Below, piece by piece: positions 62,364 through 64,000 of a DNA stretch of 64,000 nucleotides. The notes below the pieces were generated by a model. It ran no database searches. It was not told the origin of the DNA and saw only the letters and a list, made by a program, of their open reading frames with translations. The first letter of the stretch is position 1, and the number at the start of each line of letters is the position of its first letter. Position numbers and translations under genes: made by a program. The stretch is taken from assembly GCA_022566535.1 (NCBI GenBank), contig JADFIR010000002.1, forward strand, positions 1 to 64,000, written 5' to 3'. Source of the DNA: Planctomycetota bacterium (lineage in GTDB: Bacteria > Planctomycetota > Phycisphaerae > Phycisphaerales > SM1A02).

Positions 62364-62870
62364 ATGCTGCCAATACGCACATTCATCCTAGCCACGCTGT
62401 GGTATGTGACCGCGGTCGCCGGCGGCTGTGCGAATCTCAGACCCGCCCCGGCTGGCGAAACGGTCGAGATCGCCGGCGAGCGATACACCCTGGAGATTGC
62501 CGCCGACGATTCGTCACGCACCACCGGCCTGATGGGTCGAGAGGAGATGTCGCCCGAGGGCGGCATGCTCTTCATCTTCCGCACGGCCCAAGTTCGTCAG
62601 TTCTGGATGGGCTATTGTCTGATCAACATCGACCTCATCTTCCTTGACCCCCAGGGGCGAGTGACGGCGACGCACCGCATGAAGGTGGAGGCGCCCCGTC
62701 GATCGGATGAGTCGGAGGCGGATTATCGGGGTCGCCTGGGGGGGTATGGGAGCGTCTACCCGGCACAATTCGCCATCGAACTGCGAGAAGGGACGCTCGA
62801 TCGTCTGGGCATCCAGGTGGACGACCGCATCGAGCTCGACCTGGCCCGCCTCAAGGCATTGGCCCGCTAG
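62364..62870 (+). CDS. DUF192-domain lipoprotein
   Basis: I chose ATG 62364 (168 aa) because a lipoprotein signal starts there: MLPIRTFILATLWYVTAVAGGC with lipobox AGGC at about 22. The DUF192 fold follows (EIAADDSSRTTGLMGREEMSPEGGMLFIFRTAQVRQFWMGYCLINIDLIFLD). The family is a small beta-barrel of unknown function found in many bacterial envelopes. It ends four bases before the phosphatase gene. Confidence 0.87.
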   Translation: MLPIRTFILATLWYVTAVAGGCANLRPAPAGETVEIAGERYTLEIAADDSSRTTGLMGREEMSPEGGMLFIFRTAQVRQFWMGYCLINIDLIFLDPQGRVTATHRMKVEAPRRSDESEADYRGRLGGYGSVYPAQFAIELREGTLDRLGIQVDDRIELDLARLKALAR

Positions 62871-62874
62871 GCCG

Positions 62875-64000
62875 ATGAGCAACCGACAGCGTGCCGGTGC
62901 GTTGGGTCGGTATTGTCGAAGCGGGCTGAAGCAAATGAATCCTTGGAACCTCGCTATCGCTTGGGGACCCGGCCAAGAATCCGAGGCGGAAGCGATCCGC
63001 ATGAAGTTGGCCGAAGCGTGGACGGACACCCCCGCTGCAGACTTGAGCACCGTTCGCCTCGGCGAACTCAACCCCGACCACATCCAAGAGCTTGACGGCG
63101 TGGTCATGGTTGTTGATGCAGCGACCAAGTATTCCCATTGCCTGGTTCCCTTGGCAGTGCTGGAGGAGATGCATGTGCCGGTGCTGGCGTTAGTTCATGG
63201 AAGCCTCAAGCCGAGCAACATCTTTGAGCACGCCGGCGCGATGGTCGTAGACCGCTGCACGGCCGGAGCTGCGGTGTGTTCGCGACTGTCCGGGTTGCTG
63301 CACCGGCAGCGGGAGGTGAATCACCTGAGAGGGGAGATCGCCCTCGCCGAACGATCTCAGGGCAGGCTGCGGGATGAGATCACAAAGATCCACGAGGATC
63401 TGCATCTGGCCGCGATGGTCCAGCGAGATTTCTTGCCCCGCGAGCTTCCATCGCTGCACGGCGTGACATTGGCGGCCTTGTGGCGACCAGCACACCACGT
63501 CTCAGGCGACATCTACGACGTTATGCTTCTCGATGACGATCACCTGGGGGTCTTCATCGCCGACGCCGTCGGGCATGGCGCCTCGGCAGCGCTGATGACG
63601 ATGGTGATCTGCCAATCGCTCACCACCCGGGTGCTCGAAGGCTCGACGTGGCGGATCCTGTCGCCGGCCGATGTCCTTACCCGTTTGAACGCGGAGTTGA
63701 TCCGCCGCCAGGGCAAGTCCACACGCTTCGTGACTGCGGTGTACGGCGTGATCAACTGCCGATCTCGTGTGATGGCGCTGGCCGGAGCAGGCCACCCCCC
63801 ACCGCTGTTAGTTTGCGCAAACGGCCGATGCGAAGAACTGGAGACACCCGGCGGACTGTTGGGCGTGTTCACCGACGAGACCTACGATCAGCTTGAGCTG
63901 GAGCTGGAGGTCGGCGACCACCTACTGCTGTACACCGACGGCTTTGAACTGGCCTTTCCCCATGCTCACGGCGACACCTACCAGCAGCGGCTCCCCACAA
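62875..64000 (+). CDS. SpoIIE/RsbU-type PP2C phosphatase (3' end outside the window)
   Basis: This frame is open to the end of the window and is absent from the ORF track. I use ATG 62875; ATG 62935 (MNPWNLAIAWG) is an alternative. Residues about 20-145 look like a receiver-like or sensor alpha/beta domain (LDGVVMVVDAATKYSHC). A coiled coil follows (VNHLRGEIALAERSQGRLRDEITKI), then the PP2C-type domain with VSGDIYDV, FIADAVGHGASAALMTM, LAGAGHPPPLLV and LLLYTDGFELAF. Such phosphatases dephosphorylate STAS antagonists, so it could act on the protein at 43659-44006. Confidence 0.9.
   Translation, partial: MSNRQRAGALGRYCRSGLKQMNPWNLAIAWGPGQESEAEAIRMKLAEAWTDTPAADLSTVRLGELNPDHIQELDGVVMVVDAATKYSHCLVPLAVLEEMHVPVLALVHGSLKPSNIFEHAGAMVVDRCTAGAAVCSRLSGLLHRQREVNHLRGEIALAERSQGRLRDEITKIHEDLHLAAMVQRDFLPRELPSLHGVTLAALWRPAHHVSGDIYDVMLLDDDHLGVFIADAVGHGASAALMTMVICQSLTTRVLEGSTWRILSPADVLTRLNAELIRRQGKSTRFVTAVYGVINCRSRVMALAGAGHPPPLLVCANGRCEELETPGGLLGVFTDETYDQLELELEVGDHLLLYTDGFELAFPHAHGDTYQQRLPT

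Overview
The window looks like a chromosomal segment of a Planctomycetota bacterium, probably Phycisphaerae-like. It has high G+C with GTG and TTG starts. Several secreted proteins end in the paired 'GILDLLxLLAxWGP' motif of planctomycete GC-type dockerins, and there are many VCBS/FG-GAP, TPR and beta-helix proteins. A KDO8P synthase indicates an LPS-type outer envelope. The lineage is inferred from protein style only, since no rRNA is present.

Layout: 1-5751 holds secreted VCBS/FG-GAP and TPR proteins, two with dockerin motifs. 5994-7813 is a minus-strand patch with a TIR-effector-like gene and a small membrane protein. 8022-18194 is a tightly overlapping eight-gene minus-strand operon: vWA protein, secreted protein, ExbB/TolQ, two ExbD, a TPR-like protein, a 980-aa one-TM protein and a 266-aa exported protein. 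Divergent from it are a 30-codon leader ORF, pyrH and frr, then a beta-helix/PA14 protein. 22033-26307 is accessory: a PD-(D/E)XK-like gene, dispersed repeats and two dockerin proteins. 27418-34008 is metabolic: amidohydrolases, moaC, trpF, rhomboid and citrate synthase. 34323-42695 holds envelope and secreted proteins. 42769-44857 holds MlaE and a STAS/anti-sigma kinase pair.

44981-59805 is mostly housekeeping: guaA with a very small 3'-end island, a PIN/TRAM protein, dnaX-ybaB-recR, rpoN, a GIY-YIG gene, a sulfite-oxidase-like enzyme, trpG, kdsA and mcsA-mcsB. The window ends with an FG-GAP/dockerin protein, DCoH, a DUF192 lipoprotein and the start of a SpoIIE-type phosphatase that the ORF track omits because it has no stop in the window.

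The strongest candidate for an undescribed system is the 8022-18194 operon. Its vWA protein has a TonB/TolA-like membrane anchor with an SxxxH motif and is encoded with its own ExbB/ExbD motor genes, which suggests a proton-driven envelope machine with a vWA domain as output. Other notable signals are a guaA 3'-end duplication bracketing a DUF6883 remnant and a DUF4926 gene, an A10 slippery run in a dnaX that lacks its zinc module, heptanucleotide tandem repeats of different sequence but one period, dispersed repeats that include the rpoN 3' end, and one promoter block shared by two or three accessory genes.
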